From Halobacteriovorax sp. (GTDB taxonomy: Bacteria; Bdellovibrionota; Bacteriovoracia; Bacteriovoracales; Bacteriovoracaceae), in contig PBIO01000020.1 of NCBI GenBank assembly GCA_002720865.1, forward strand, positions 1 through 64,000: 64,000 bases of DNA, written 5' to 3'. Both the position numbers and the translations under genes were made by a program. Shown here piece after piece: positions 18,191 through 27,178 of the stretch. Numbering within the stretch: the first letter of the stretch is position 1; every line of letters starts with the position of its first letter. The notes under the pieces were generated by a model that was not told where the DNA came from, did not search any database, and saw nothing but the letters and a program-made list of their open reading frames with translations.

Positions 18191-18787
18191 ATGGATCAAA
18201 AAACTCTTCAAAGATATCAAGAAGCTGCAGTAGAGTTCATTGGAAAGTATGAAGAGATTAAACCCGGTAGGATTTATGAGCTCATTGCCGTTTTCTTTAA
18301 AAGAAATAAACTCACCTTAGATATAGGCTGTGCCTCGGGTAGAGATCTTTCCTATTTAAAAGGATCTGGGTTTAAAGTTGAAGGACTGGACGCAGTTCCC
18401 GCTTTTGTAGATTATTGTAAAGAAGTCCTATCGGATGTCCCTGTCTACAATGACTCACTCCCAAAACTTTCAAAGATCGAATCTGATAAATATGAAAATG
18501 TCCTCCTCTCTGCTGTCTTCATGCACCTCCCTAAGGAATCCCTAGTTGAGGCCGTTGAAAACGTAGTCAGGATCACTAAACCGGGTGGCAGGATAATTCT
18601 CTCAGTTAGATCAGCAGACTGTGAAACAAAAAGAGAAGAAGATGGCCGCCTTTTTACTCCTATTGATACTAAAAAATTCCAACAAACCTTCGAAGAGTTT
18701 GGATGTCGAATGATGTTTGAAGAAGATCAGGATGACGAGCGAACTGATAAATGTTGGCATAATTTCGTGTTTGAGAAAAGCTTATGA
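18191..18787 (+). CDS. class I SAM-dependent methyltransferase
   Basis: Rossmann-type methyltransferase of 198 residues: motif I LDIGCASGRDLSYL (about residues 43-56), the acidic end of strand 2 in VEGLDAVPAF, ENVLLSAVFMHLP in the motif IV region and ITKPGGRIILSV in the post-motif. It is cytoplasmic with no signal peptide. It begins 2 bases after the amidohydrolase gene and overlaps the FecR gene by 4 bases. Substrate unknown. Confidence 0.85.
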   Translation: MDQKTLQRYQEAAVEFIGKYEEIKPGRIYELIAVFFKRNKLTLDIGCASGRDLSYLKGSGFKVEGLDAVPAFVDYCKEVLSDVPVYNDSLPKLSKIESDKYENVLLSAVFMHLPKESLVEAVENVVRITKPGGRIILSVRSADCETKREEDGRLFTPIDTKKFQQTFEEFGCRMMFEEDQDDERTDKCWHNFVFEKSL

Positions 18788-19368
18788 AAACTCTTATCAT
18801 TCTAATTGGTCTCTTTTTTTCTTTAGCTAGTAACGCCAAGATCACGGCTACCGTTGAAAAGTTTAATGGACAGGTTCTCTACAACGGAAAACAAATTTCA
18901 AATGCGACCATCTTTGAAGAAAATGGATTTATTGAAGTAAAAGAGAAGTCCTATTTAAAACTAAAAGTTGCTGTTTATAACTCCACTATGGCCCTTGGAC
19001 CAGGGGCAAAGCTTCAGATAAAATTTCCACCAAACCCAAAGCACTCTCCATTTACCTTATTTAATGGACTCCTACGTTGGGCCACAAAGGGACCTGCTAA
19101 GCAAAAGGGACTAATAAAAACAAAGACTGCCGCCATGGCCGTTCGAGGTACAGAGTTTTTAGCTGTCGTTAGCGAGCTACTAGGAGAAACAGAAATTTAT
19201 TGCTTTAATGGAAAAGTTATTTTTGCAAATAGAGCAAATAATAAAGATAGAAAAGAAGTCTCAGTCAACGACTGGGGAGGAATTGGTGGCCGCTTCGGTG
19301 AAGACGTTGGCGATATCGTTCCTATGACTGAAAAACAAATTGACCACGTAAAGGGTCTTCTGGAGTAA
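18784..19368 (+). CDS. exported FecR-domain protein
   Basis: Signal peptide MKTLIILIGLFFSLASNA, then FecR-type features: VEKFNGQVLYNGKQI, KEKSYLKLKVAVYNSTMALGPG and the hallmark AAMAVRGTEFLAV near residue 117, followed by IYCFNGKVIFAN. No transmembrane anchor after the signal peptide. It overlaps the methyltransferase stop by ATGA and is followed 2 bases later by a DUF3617 gene, suggesting one transcript from the Xer-like gene onward. Confidence 0.78.
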   Translation: MKTLIILIGLFFSLASNAKITATVEKFNGQVLYNGKQISNATIFEENGFIEVKEKSYLKLKVAVYNSTMALGPGAKLQIKFPPNPKHSPFTLFNGLLRWATKGPAKQKGLIKTKTAAMAVRGTEFLAVVSELLGETEIYCFNGKVIFANRANNKDRKEVSVNDWGGIGGRFGEDVGDIVPMTEKQIDHVKGLLE

Positions 19369-19370
19369 AT

Positions 19371-19853
19371 ATGAAACAACTAACCATGGCCATATTTTTA
19401 TTAACTTTCTCGGTAGGAGCATCTGCTAAAACAGTACCACTTGATATCCTGACAGGCCTTTGGGAATACACTACAGATATGAGTAAAAATAAAATGATGG
19501 AAGCAGCTCTTGCTAGTGTACCTGAGTCACAAAAAGAGATGGTTAAAAAGATGATGCAACAAAATGCTCCTAAGCCGGTTAAAAACTGTATGACCCAAGA
19601 AGAGTTAAATGACCCTGAGTCACATTTTAAAAAAGGCGCGGCCAAAAATAAAAAGATGAAAGACTGTAAGATGATTATAACCAAAAGCACTAAAAAGAAG
19701 TTTATTGGTCAGCTTAAGTGCCCAGACAAGTCAACGACCTTTAGTATCAACGTAACCGTTATCAATAAAAAGGAAATGGATACTGTAATTAAAGGCGGTA
19801 TGTTTGGAGAAATTAAGTCTAAGGCAAAATGGCTTAAGGCAGACTGTAAATAG
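19371..19853 (+). CDS. exported DUF3617-type protein
   Basis: Signal peptide MKQLTMAIFLLTFSVGASA, followed by a short domain with the DUF3617 pattern: GLWEYTTDM near the N-terminus, a Met-rich helix (ESQKEMVKKMMQQ), VKNCMTQEEL, then a second half with DCKMIITKSTKKKFIGQLKC and the C-terminal ADCK. Four Cys could form two disulfides in the periplasm. Function of the family is unknown. It converges with the FecR coiled-coil gene three bases away. Confidence 0.72.
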   Translation: MKQLTMAIFLLTFSVGASAKTVPLDILTGLWEYTTDMSKNKMMEAALASVPESQKEMVKKMMQQNAPKPVKNCMTQEELNDPESHFKKGAAKNKKMKDCKMIITKSTKKKFIGQLKCPDKSTTFSINVTVINKKEMDTVIKGGMFGEIKSKAKWLKADCK

Positions 19854-19856
19854 GTT

Positions 19857-21104
19857 CTAGTTTCCGAAGAGACCACCAGGAAGGCCTAGCTTCTTTCGGC
19901 CTTCCTCTAATATTTTCTTTTTCCCCTGCCTTTTAATTCGCTTCTTTCTGGGAATCTTTTTCATCAGCTCTTTTTTCTTTTTTTGAAACTTCTGTTCATT
20001 CTTAGCGTAATTTTTAACGAAATTATTATTAAGTAATTCTCTCTTTTGTTCCTTTAAGCTTTCTCTATTTTCACGTAGACCTTGAATTCTTCCCTTGATT
20101 CTAACTTCCCTTTGTTCAAGTTCTTTCTTTTTTCTTGGGTCGCCTCGACCCGTTCTTAGTGCTTTTGCTGCGGCAGCCAGCTTTTTCTTTTCCGCTTTAA
20201 GTTTTTTGGCATCCTTAAATATAGCCTTTCTCTCTTTTAGAAGCTTTTCTCGTTTAAAAACGAGTTCCTTTCTCTTACTCATAAAGAATTTTTTCTTTTT
20301 TAAAAACTCCATTCTTTTAGATTTAAGCCTCTTCACTTTCTCTAAATGACGAGATCTAAACATATTCCATCTTTTCTTTTTCTTCGCCCATTTGATTTTG
20401 TCTCTAACCCAAGTTTTCCTCTTTTGACGATGCTCTAATCTTTTTAACTCCATCACTTTATTCATTTGGGAGTGGTCAACATCTCGGTCATTTGCATTGA
20501 AATTAAATTTACTAATCCAATCATGTTGTTGAGGTTGATTAAATTCAGACCCATTTTCTAAATGAATGGAGTGACCAGCTTCAATAGCATCTGCCATATC
20601 CGGCTTTTCTTTATGGGAAATTTCAACCTCTCCCCTATCTACGGCAAGGTCCATATGATTACTTTCAGGATCAAGCCCGGCCATAAAGCGAGTTCCTCGA
20701 ACACCAATGGCCACAGACCTAGTCTTAACATTGAAAACTGGGGCCCGAGATTTATTGATGACATCAATGACGGCCCTACCGCCCCGAAGGATGATATCGG
20801 AAGAGCCGAGACTCTCCCCCTCTACATTTTCAACAACTTTTTCGATTTCTATTTCTGAATTGTGATCGATGCGCATGGTGGACTTATCGGGAAAACGCAC
20901 TATGGCCAGTGAGTTATCCTTTGTTCTAATAATATCTCCTTCAGCGATCTCATGACCTTTTTTGACTTCTCCAAATAATCCACCTTCCGAAGAAAGATAA
21001 ACTTTCCCGCGAGTAAAAAATAAAATTGCGGCATAATCGTGCTCTTTTTCTGCGAGAAGAATTGGTGAGTTGAGAAAAAGAATAAGAACTAAAAAGGATT
21101 TCAC
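19857..21104 (-). CDS. FecR-domain protein with long basic coiled-coil tail
   Basis: Signal peptide MKSFLVLILFLNSPILLA, FecR domain up to about residue 190 with KVYLSSEGGLFGEVKKGHEIAEGDII, MRIDHNSEIEIEKV and the hallmark VAIGVRGTRFMAG. The remaining 200 residues are almost entirely Lys, Arg, Glu and Leu in helix-forming order (KKKKRWNMFRSRHLEKVKRL, KELEQREVRIKGRIQGLREN), predicted as a highly basic coiled coil, ending LGLPGGLFGN. The ending echoes GGLFGEV in the N-terminal domain. Such a tail could bind peptidoglycan, LPS or nucleic acid; that is conjecture. Confidence 0.8.
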   Translation of the reverse strand: MKSFLVLILFLNSPILLAEKEHDYAAILFFTRGKVYLSSEGGLFGEVKKGHEIAEGDIIRTKDNSLAIVRFPDKSTMRIDHNSEIEIEKVVENVEGESLGSSDIILRGGRAVIDVINKSRAPVFNVKTRSVAIGVRGTRFMAGLDPESNHMDLAVDRGEVEISHKEKPDMADAIEAGHSIHLENGSEFNQPQQHDWISKFNFNANDRDVDHSQMNKVMELKRLEHRQKRKTWVRDKIKWAKKKKRWNMFRSRHLEKVKRLKSKRMEFLKKKKFFMSKRKELVFKREKLLKERKAIFKDAKKLKAEKKKLAAAAKALRTGRGDPRKKKELEQREVRIKGRIQGLRENRESLKEQKRELLNNNFVKNYAKNEQKFQKKKKELMKKIPRKKRIKRQGKKKILEEGRKKLGLPGGLFGN

Positions 21105-21128
21105 TTTTTAATTATAACGAAATCCTGA

Positions 21129-22424
21129 TTAAAAGATATATTCAAGTGAACTAAAAACCGTATCGTTAGCACGATATGGGCTCCAATAGGACCTTTCCTT
21201 AGGCGCTCTTAGAAAGTCGGCCCCAACACCTACGGCTACATGCTTTGTGAACTTATAACGAGATTCAAACCTCGTTAAAATATCGCTTAAAACGAGATCT
21301 TGCCTATAATTGGCAGAGAAAGTTAACTTGCCTGTGGCCTTCCACCAAGTAGAGAATCCAATTGCACGAACCCACTTGGGCTTCTTTGCAAAGACATTAG
21401 TGTTGTTTGCATCTCCTCTTAAAAGTTCGATAAAATTAGCGCTTAAGCCCATATAGCGATTTTTATCCCAAGTTGTACTTGCCGTAAAAAAGCTATCAGT
21501 CGTATATACGGGCTTAATCTTAAAAGCTTCGAATTCAAAAGAGCCATCTTCACCATGGTCAGGATCAATTGTGTCCCAACTTACTTTGGCCGTAAAATCA
21601 CCAAACTCTTGAGTGACATTTAAACCATACATCGTGTGATGATTGATAAAAGGCTTGGCCCTTACACTGGCCTGTTCAACTTCGTTTTGCTCGTAAAAAC
21701 CAGTTGCATTAATCCGCGGAAGGTTCTCAGGCTTATAAACTCCATATGCAGAAACAGCACCTTTCTTCCAACTATATTTTAAACGGGTTCCTAGGGACTG
21801 TTTAAAAATAAGAGAACTAATTGGCGGTTCATCTAGGTTGTAATAGACGGGAATATTTTGGCCACTAAAGCGAACAAACTTTGCTGGTGGATTGGTCCAT
21901 TCATTGGCACCTGAGATCTTCCCGTCTTTTATAGTAAAGGTTGGATTAATCTGAGGTATATGCATTCCAGAGGCGAGAACTGAAAATTGAACTCGATCCC
22001 ACTTTTTGTCAAAGTGAACACCCATTAACCCCTCTTGATCATCATCCATCAAGTTGAATCCCTTAAGGGCGTTAAGCTCTCCAATTCCCCAGAATTTTTC
22101 ATGTGGTGTCCAATCTAGGATCTTTCTCCCCACGGCCCAAGAAGTCTTCCCTCTTACTCTGGATATATAGGCCTCTCTCAGGGATATCTGACTTCCTTCA
22201 TTTTGCGGGAAATAGCGAGCGTGAAAATTGGCGAAAGAGTCGAAACTTGCTCTTTTTTTATCGTGTTTATACTCAAAACTTAGGGCGTTATCGCTTGCAC
22301 CTTCAAAGGCAGGGGTATTTAGGCGACCAAAATGTTCGTAACTTAAGATTCCTTTTGACCAGCATTCGAGTACTGGAGCAAAAAACATCAGTAAAAAGGA
22401 GCATAAACAGCATTTTTTTCTCAT
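21129..22424 (-). CDS. outer-membrane beta-barrel protein
   Basis: The ATG at 22424 gives a signal-like N-terminus MRKKCCLCSFLLMFFAPVLECWS; the upstream open frame reads like non-coding sequence. The mature protein has many alternating aromatic strands (FDSFANFHARYF, WDRVQFSVLAS, GLNVTQEFGDFTAKVSWD, FSANYRQDLVLSD) and ends DTVFSSLEYIF with a terminal Phe, the outer-membrane barrel sorting signal. The overall pattern resembles Wzi-like or porin-type proteins, but I cannot name a family. It is divergent from the EF-hand lipoprotein gene; their shared gap contains a palindrome. Confidence 0.72.
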   Translation of the reverse strand: MRKKCCLCSFLLMFFAPVLECWSKGILSYEHFGRLNTPAFEGASDNALSFEYKHDKKRASFDSFANFHARYFPQNEGSQISLREAYISRVRGKTSWAVGRKILDWTPHEKFWGIGELNALKGFNLMDDDQEGLMGVHFDKKWDRVQFSVLASGMHIPQINPTFTIKDGKISGANEWTNPPAKFVRFSGQNIPVYYNLDEPPISSLIFKQSLGTRLKYSWKKGAVSAYGVYKPENLPRINATGFYEQNEVEQASVRAKPFINHHTMYGLNVTQEFGDFTAKVSWDTIDPDHGEDGSFEFEAFKIKPVYTTDSFFTASTTWDKNRYMGLSANFIELLRGDANNTNVFAKKPKWVRAIGFSTWWKATGKLTFSANYRQDLVLSDILTRFESRYKFTKHVAVGVGADFLRAPKERSYWSPYRANDTVFSSLEYIF

Positions 22425-22572
22425 ACAGTATCTTAACCTAGAAATATGTTGTATTGCAGTGTTAAAATTAAAAATAGAGAAGAATATATAGACCCTTGAA
22501 AAAGGTAAGGATTTTATTTGACCAACTGCATCATTTTCGGCACCATTTGCCGAACCGAAATGCGTCAAGTTT

Positions 22573-22587
22573 TCCGATTCAATCGGA
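22573..22587. promoter_or_regulatory. perfect 7+1+7 palindrome, candidate operator
   Basis: TCCGATTCAATCGGA reads the same on both strands apart from the central base. It lies 59 bases before the start codon of the EF-hand lipoprotein gene (22646), in the 221-base gap between divergent genes. A transcription factor dimer site is the simplest reading. Confidence 0.4.
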
Positions 22588-22645
22588 CTCTCGATTATTT
22601 CGATACAATAACAAATGTAGTGAATAGAACTCAAAGTGAGGGTCG

Positions 22646-24793
22646 ATGAAAATCCTACGCATATTTTTGTTATTGATATCTGTAATCCTGGTGCACTCTT
22701 GTGGAGATGAGCCTCTTAGCGATCAGGGTGTCATGGACCTAAGTGATATTCAGCAGATTTGTGCCATCGATGCTAAGCGCTTAGAGAAAATACTTGATGA
22801 AGATGTTTCAAGAGATATTCGATGCCTTAATGAAAACCTCAACCAATTTGTAACCTTCGTTAGAAGAGCTGATGAGCGCTATATTCATATTAATGAATTA
22901 AAAAGGTTTGTTGACCGCTTCTTCGCAGCAGATGTGGCTCAAAAAACCAACGATCTTTTAAAGTTTGTTTACATGCTAAATGAGATTCTTTTAAAGGACC
23001 CAAAAAACAATTTATCTGTAGCTAATATTCCCCTCCTTTTTGATATCTTTGCAGTGGTCAACACTCACGGTTCTTTAATCAAAAGTAGTTTTACAAAGTT
23101 TAGTGATGATAATGCCAAGTACTGGAACAATCGTGAAAACTTAAATCAGGCGGTTTCAAATGCTTCGAGCGCCCTATTAAGTGTTATCACCCAAAGGGCC
23201 TCCCTTGGAAAATCTCTTGATATCATCTTTTTCTTAGAAGAATTAAAAACCATCCTTGGCCTAGACGATGATCAGATGGACATTCCTTTAATTGATTCTT
23301 ACCTTTTCCTTAAGAAGTTAATCCTAGGGGGAGAAAAAAGAGTCATTACAGATAAGGAACTTGAAGTTCTATTTGCAAATTTAGGAGGCATGGTAACTCT
23401 TGGCCTTGATGCTCTCTATGTTAAGCATAAAGATTTTAAAATTGCTGATGATGAAAACTACTTCTACCTAGACCTAATTAAAGAAGCTCAGACTTATTTT
23501 CACAATCACGAAAATAATGTTTATATTTTTGAATTCAAAGATCTGTCTGATCTTATAGAAAGAGTTCTTGATAATGATTGGGAAATAGACAACTTTGAAG
23601 AATCAATTGCAAACTTAAAAATTAGACTCATAGGCGGAGAGAGAAATAAGTATACTTTCTCTGACGTCAAAGTTCTCTTTGGATGGGGACAAGAAGTCTT
23701 TGAAATGCTTTATTTCAATGATGTTACCTTTAGTCATTACAAGTCTAAAATGGAAAGCCCCAAGGTTATTGAAACTATCCGTAGACCTGATCTTGAGGAA
23801 TACAAAATCTTCACCAAAGACCGTCAAAAAGAGCTATGGAATCAATTTGAATTAATCACCCTACATTATCGTTATTTTCAAGATGACGAAGGTTATCTTC
23901 ATTATTATAGAGAATTCAAAAGATTTAAAAAAGGCTTTAACTTTACTGCCCTCTTACGTTATGCCCTAAAGAAAATTGTGGACGAATACGGCCATGTTCC
24001 TGAGGGAGAAAGAAGAAAACATGTTAGTAAAGAAAATGTTGCGGTAGCAATTAAAGAAGTAGAAGGCGCAGCAAGAGAGATTGGTCTATGGCCAAAAGAT
24101 TTTGACCGATTTGTTAGAGAGGCCGTGGATGGGTCTGATGTTTTTCAATATCAAGGTGACGGAAACGGTTATAGTAATGTTGAAGAGCTAACAGAGTATG
24201 TAAGCGCTATTTTATCGGCCAATAAGCACGCCTCTTCAGTTCACGAGAAGCTTAAGAATTACTGTACTCCAATTGGTGATGACGAGAATATTGAGCTTAA
24301 CTGCTATAGAGAATATTTCTGGCATATCTTTTTCAACGAGCTTGGAAATCAGAAGTACTTCTCAAAGCTTTATGAATATGTACAAAGCGTTGGGATGGAA
24401 GAAGCACAGCAATATCTTCTTAATATGGAGAAGTATGCTAGAGAGTTTCCAGACGAATCGCTTCCACTGACGAAAGTAGATCTAAACAGGCTTATGGTAG
24501 CTTTCTCTAACGTAGAAGCAATCTATATCCTCTATGATTATAATAATGACGGCTGGCTAGACAGAAGAGAGCTAGACATCGCCTACTTTAGATTTGAAAC
24601 CGTTATTATCAAAGTTGGAGAGCTTGAGCCTAAGACCTATAAATATGGTCATTCAATCTTCCTTTACCTAATTAAGAAAATGGAAATTCCATCCGTGATA
24701 CAGATGGCCATATTCCACTATCTGACTCCTAAAAAGAAAATTAAGGGGACTCGCTTCAATATTGCGTCGATCCTCGCTTTCTTTATCGAGTAA
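22646..24793 (+). CDS. large EF-hand-containing lipoprotein
   Basis: Lipoprotein signal MKILRIFLLLISVILVHSC (lipobox VHSC), GAGGG just upstream of the ATG. The 715-residue protein is mostly alpha-helical. Near residue 631 is a canonical EF-hand loop, D-Y-N-N-D-G-W-L-D-R-R-E, with ligands at positions 1, 3, 5, 9 and 12, flanked by helices. Near residue 503 is a second calcium-loop-like segment, QGDGNGYSNVEE, and a degenerate one lies in FQDDEGYLHYYREF. Repeating patterns of about 80-100 residues (ELKRFVDRFF, DLSDLIERVL, DVKVLFGWG) suggest several diverged EF-hand pairs. Probable surface calcium-binding lipoprotein; role unknown. Confidence 0.78.
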   Translation: MKILRIFLLLISVILVHSCGDEPLSDQGVMDLSDIQQICAIDAKRLEKILDEDVSRDIRCLNENLNQFVTFVRRADERYIHINELKRFVDRFFAADVAQKTNDLLKFVYMLNEILLKDPKNNLSVANIPLLFDIFAVVNTHGSLIKSSFTKFSDDNAKYWNNRENLNQAVSNASSALLSVITQRASLGKSLDIIFFLEELKTILGLDDDQMDIPLIDSYLFLKKLILGGEKRVITDKELEVLFANLGGMVTLGLDALYVKHKDFKIADDENYFYLDLIKEAQTYFHNHENNVYIFEFKDLSDLIERVLDNDWEIDNFEESIANLKIRLIGGERNKYTFSDVKVLFGWGQEVFEMLYFNDVTFSHYKSKMESPKVIETIRRPDLEEYKIFTKDRQKELWNQFELITLHYRYFQDDEGYLHYYREFKRFKKGFNFTALLRYALKKIVDEYGHVPEGERRKHVSKENVAVAIKEVEGAAREIGLWPKDFDRFVREAVDGSDVFQYQGDGNGYSNVEELTEYVSAILSANKHASSVHEKLKNYCTPIGDDENIELNCYREYFWHIFFNELGNQKYFSKLYEYVQSVGMEEAQQYLLNMEKYAREFPDESLPLTKVDLNRLMVAFSNVEAIYILYDYNNDGWLDRRELDIAYFRFETVIIKVGELEPKTYKYGHSIFLYLIKKMEIPSVIQMAIFHYLTPKKKIKGTRFNIASILAFFIE

Positions 24794-24828
24794 GCGAATT
24801 TATAATGCCCTCATCCACAGGAGGGCAT

Positions 24829-26148
24829 ATGTCTGCATTTGAGACGCTAATTGTTAATGGAATATTAATGACACCAGACGGACCAGTTCAAAAGGATCTG
24901 GCCTTAAATCATGGTAAAATCGCGGCAATATTAGAGCCTGGACACGGTGAATTTGCACCAATAACCATTGACGCTAAAAACCTCCACGTACTTCCTGGAA
25001 TCATTGATTCTCAAGTTCATTTTAGAGAGCCAGGCCTTGAACATAAAGAAGATCTTCACACCGGCTCAAAAGCTGCTGCTCTTGGGGGCATAACAACCTT
25101 CTTAGAGATGCCTAATACAAATCCTCCAACCGTTGATGCCGCATCAATCGAATATAAAGTAAAACGAGGAAGAGAAACTAGCTATACGAACTTTGGTTTC
25201 TTTATGGGAGCGACTGAGCATAATTTAGAAAACTTGCAATCGGCAGTTGATGTAGAAGGCTGCTGTGGCATAAAAATCTTTTTAGGTTCCAGTACTGGTT
25301 CCCTACTTCTTTATGATAAGTTAAAGCTTACTAAGATTTTTGAATCTTGCTCCCTTCCCATCGCGCTTCACTCAGAAAACGAACTTATGCTTAGGGAGAG
25401 AGTTAGTATAAAAAATGAAGCAAAAGATGTTCACGCTCACTATCACTGGAGAGATGTGGACACTGCTTTAAGCTCCACCCAAATGATTTTAGACTTGGCT
25501 CGAGAAACAGGAAAACGAGTTCACGTACTCCATATTTCTACTAAAGAAGAAATGGAGCTTTTAGCAAAGTACACTGATGTTGCCACTGTTGAAGTGACCC
25601 CACAGCATTTAACCCTTTGTGCTCCAGAAGATTATGATCGTTTAGGAACTTATGCTCAGATGAACCCACCGATCAGAACTGCCGACCATAGAGATGGACT
25701 GTGGAAAGGCCTAACAGACGGAACAGTTGATGTTATCGGCTCTGATCATGCTCCACATACAAAAGAAGAAAAAGATAAAGGATACCCTCATTCACCTAGT
25801 GGAATGCCGGGAGTGCAAACTATCCTAAATATTATGCTAGATCATGTGAATGCTGGAAAATTAAGTTTAGAAAAGCTTGTCGATCTTTTAAGCCAAAGAC
25901 CTGCCGAGCTTTACTCTTTAAAAAATAAGGGAAAGCTTATGCTTGGTTACGATGCCGACATAACGATTGTTGACATGAATAAGACCCATGAAATTTCTGA
26001 TGGTGAACAGGCCAGTAAGTCTGGCTGGACTCCCTATGCTGGAAGAAAGATTAAAGGTATGGCCGTGATGACCATTGTTGGAGGAAACAAAGTCATGGAT
26101 AACGGCGAGATTATCGGAGAACCTATGGGACAACCAATTTATCGATGA
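24829..26148 (+). CDS. pyrC: dihydroorotase
   Basis: Cyclises carbamoyl-aspartate to dihydroorotate in pyrimidine synthesis. Amidohydrolase motifs: DSQVHFREPG (HxH metal site with the family FREPG), GIKIFLGSSTG with the carboxylated Lys, ALHSENELM, VLHISTKEE and GSDHAPHTKEEK with the catalytic Asp. About 440 residues, the length of class I dihydroorotases. The ATG at 24829 has AGGAGGG just upstream; the open frame extends 8 codons further but without a better site. Allantoinase is a relative, but the motif set fits dihydroorotase better. Confidence 0.88.
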   Translation: MSAFETLIVNGILMTPDGPVQKDLALNHGKIAAILEPGHGEFAPITIDAKNLHVLPGIIDSQVHFREPGLEHKEDLHTGSKAAALGGITTFLEMPNTNPPTVDAASIEYKVKRGRETSYTNFGFFMGATEHNLENLQSAVDVEGCCGIKIFLGSSTGSLLLYDKLKLTKIFESCSLPIALHSENELMLRERVSIKNEAKDVHAHYHWRDVDTALSSTQMILDLARETGKRVHVLHISTKEEMELLAKYTDVATVEVTPQHLTLCAPEDYDRLGTYAQMNPPIRTADHRDGLWKGLTDGTVDVIGSDHAPHTKEEKDKGYPHSPSGMPGVQTILNIMLDHVNAGKLSLEKLVDLLSQRPAELYSLKNKGKLMLGYDADITIVDMNKTHEISDGEQASKSGWTPYAGRKIKGMAVMTIVGGNKVMDNGEIIGEPMGQPIYR

Positions 26149-26414
26149 AAGTTTTAATTTTTCTTCTATTTCTAAGTGCCTGCGCCTCAAGACCTCCTTG
26201 CAAAGGTCTTACTTATAATTGCAATAATGGAGATGGAGGTGCTTGTTATAAACTAGGCACTGCCATCTTTAGCACCTTAGGAAAAGAGAACAAAAATCCA
26301 GAATTAACCAAAACAAAAGCCGCCAACTGGATGAAGAAGGGCTGCGACCTTGGTCATGATAAAAGCTGTTTTGAATATACCCAGTATCAAAAATACAAGC
26401 TTACTAATCCATGA
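26145..26414 (+). CDS. small lipoprotein with one Sel1-like repeat
   Basis: Lipoprotein signal MKVLIFLLFLSAC, then a Cys-rich body of about 75 residues: LTYNCNNGDGGACYKLGTAIFS and MKKGCDLGHDKSCFEYTQY, which is the Cys-paired helical pattern of Sel1/Hcp repeats, also seen in the large protein at 44395. It overlaps the dihydroorotase stop by ATGA and the hutG start by ATGA, so it is translationally embedded in this operon. Function unknown. Confidence 0.75.
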   Translation: MKVLIFLLFLSACASRPPCKGLTYNCNNGDGGACYKLGTAIFSTLGKENKNPELTKTKAANWMKKGCDLGHDKSCFEYTQYQKYKLTNP

Positions 26415-27178
26415 GCCCAAGCAATCCAATCTTAATTTCTGTTCCCCATTCCGGAATTCGTTTTCCTGAAGAAGTTAGACAGTACTACAAAGAGCATGTC
26501 TTAAAACATCCAGAAGATACAGATTGGTTTATTGGAGAGCTCTACGACTTTGCGGCTGAATTAGATATTGAAATCTATGAGGCTCCTTATTCTCGATACG
26601 TTATTGATCTTAATAGAGACCCAAAAAGCGCTTCTCTTTATAAAGACGGAAGAAGCGAAACCTCCTTGGTCCCGAGGACCAATTTTCTTGGAGACTCAAT
26701 TCTAAGAAATGAGATTCCCGATTCCGAAATAGAGCGAAGACTTAGTGAATACTATTGGCCTTACTATAAAGCTGTAGAAGAGAAATTAAGCCTAAGGGCC
26801 CAGAAGTTTGGCAGGGCCCTCCTCTTTGATGCCCACTCAATTAAAAGAAGTGTACCGACGATAAGAAAAGAAAAATTTCCAGATATGATTCTAGGTAGTG
26901 CTGATCAAACTTCTGCTAAGAAAGAAACCATTGATCTGGCCTTAAGCAGTTTAAGAAAAAGCTCTTTTCAGGTTAATCATAATGATCCATTTAAGGGCGG
27001 TCATATTACCCGCTATTTTGGAGGCCTGAACGATAAAATTGAAGCTTTGCAGTTGGAAATGTCTCAAGACCTTTATATGGACGAAGAAACCACTACTTAC
27101 TTAAAAGAAAAAGCTGAAAAGGTCCGAGCAGTTTTGATAGAATTATTTAAATCTTTAAAACAAGAGCTGAGCCCTTAA
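26411..27178 (+). CDS. hutG: N-formylglutamate amidohydrolase
   Basis: Hydrolyses N-formylglutamate to glutamate and formate, the last step of histidine breakdown by the HutF-HutG route. Family features: ISVPHSGIRFPEEV at the N-terminus, DTDWFIGELYDFA, YVIDLNRDP and ALLFDAHSIKRSVP, with GGHITRYFGG later. Length 255 is typical. hutF follows directly (TAAATG), so the two consecutive steps are co-expressed. hutH, hutU and hutI are not in the window. Confidence 0.9.
   Translation: MSPSNPILISVPHSGIRFPEEVRQYYKEHVLKHPEDTDWFIGELYDFAAELDIEIYEAPYSRYVIDLNRDPKSASLYKDGRSETSLVPRTNFLGDSILRNEIPDSEIERRLSEYYWPYYKAVEEKLSLRAQKFGRALLFDAHSIKRSVPTIRKEKFPDMILGSADQTSAKKETIDLALSSLRKSSFQVNHNDPFKGGHITRYFGGLNDKIEALQLEMSQDLYMDEETTTYLKEKAEKVRAVLIELFKSLKQELSP

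Noticed and set aside
22425-22634. N-terminal 70 residues of the longer frame for the outer-membrane barrel gene
   Set aside because: This part precedes a good signal peptide, has no domain and covers the promoter region, so the internal ATG at 22424 is used.
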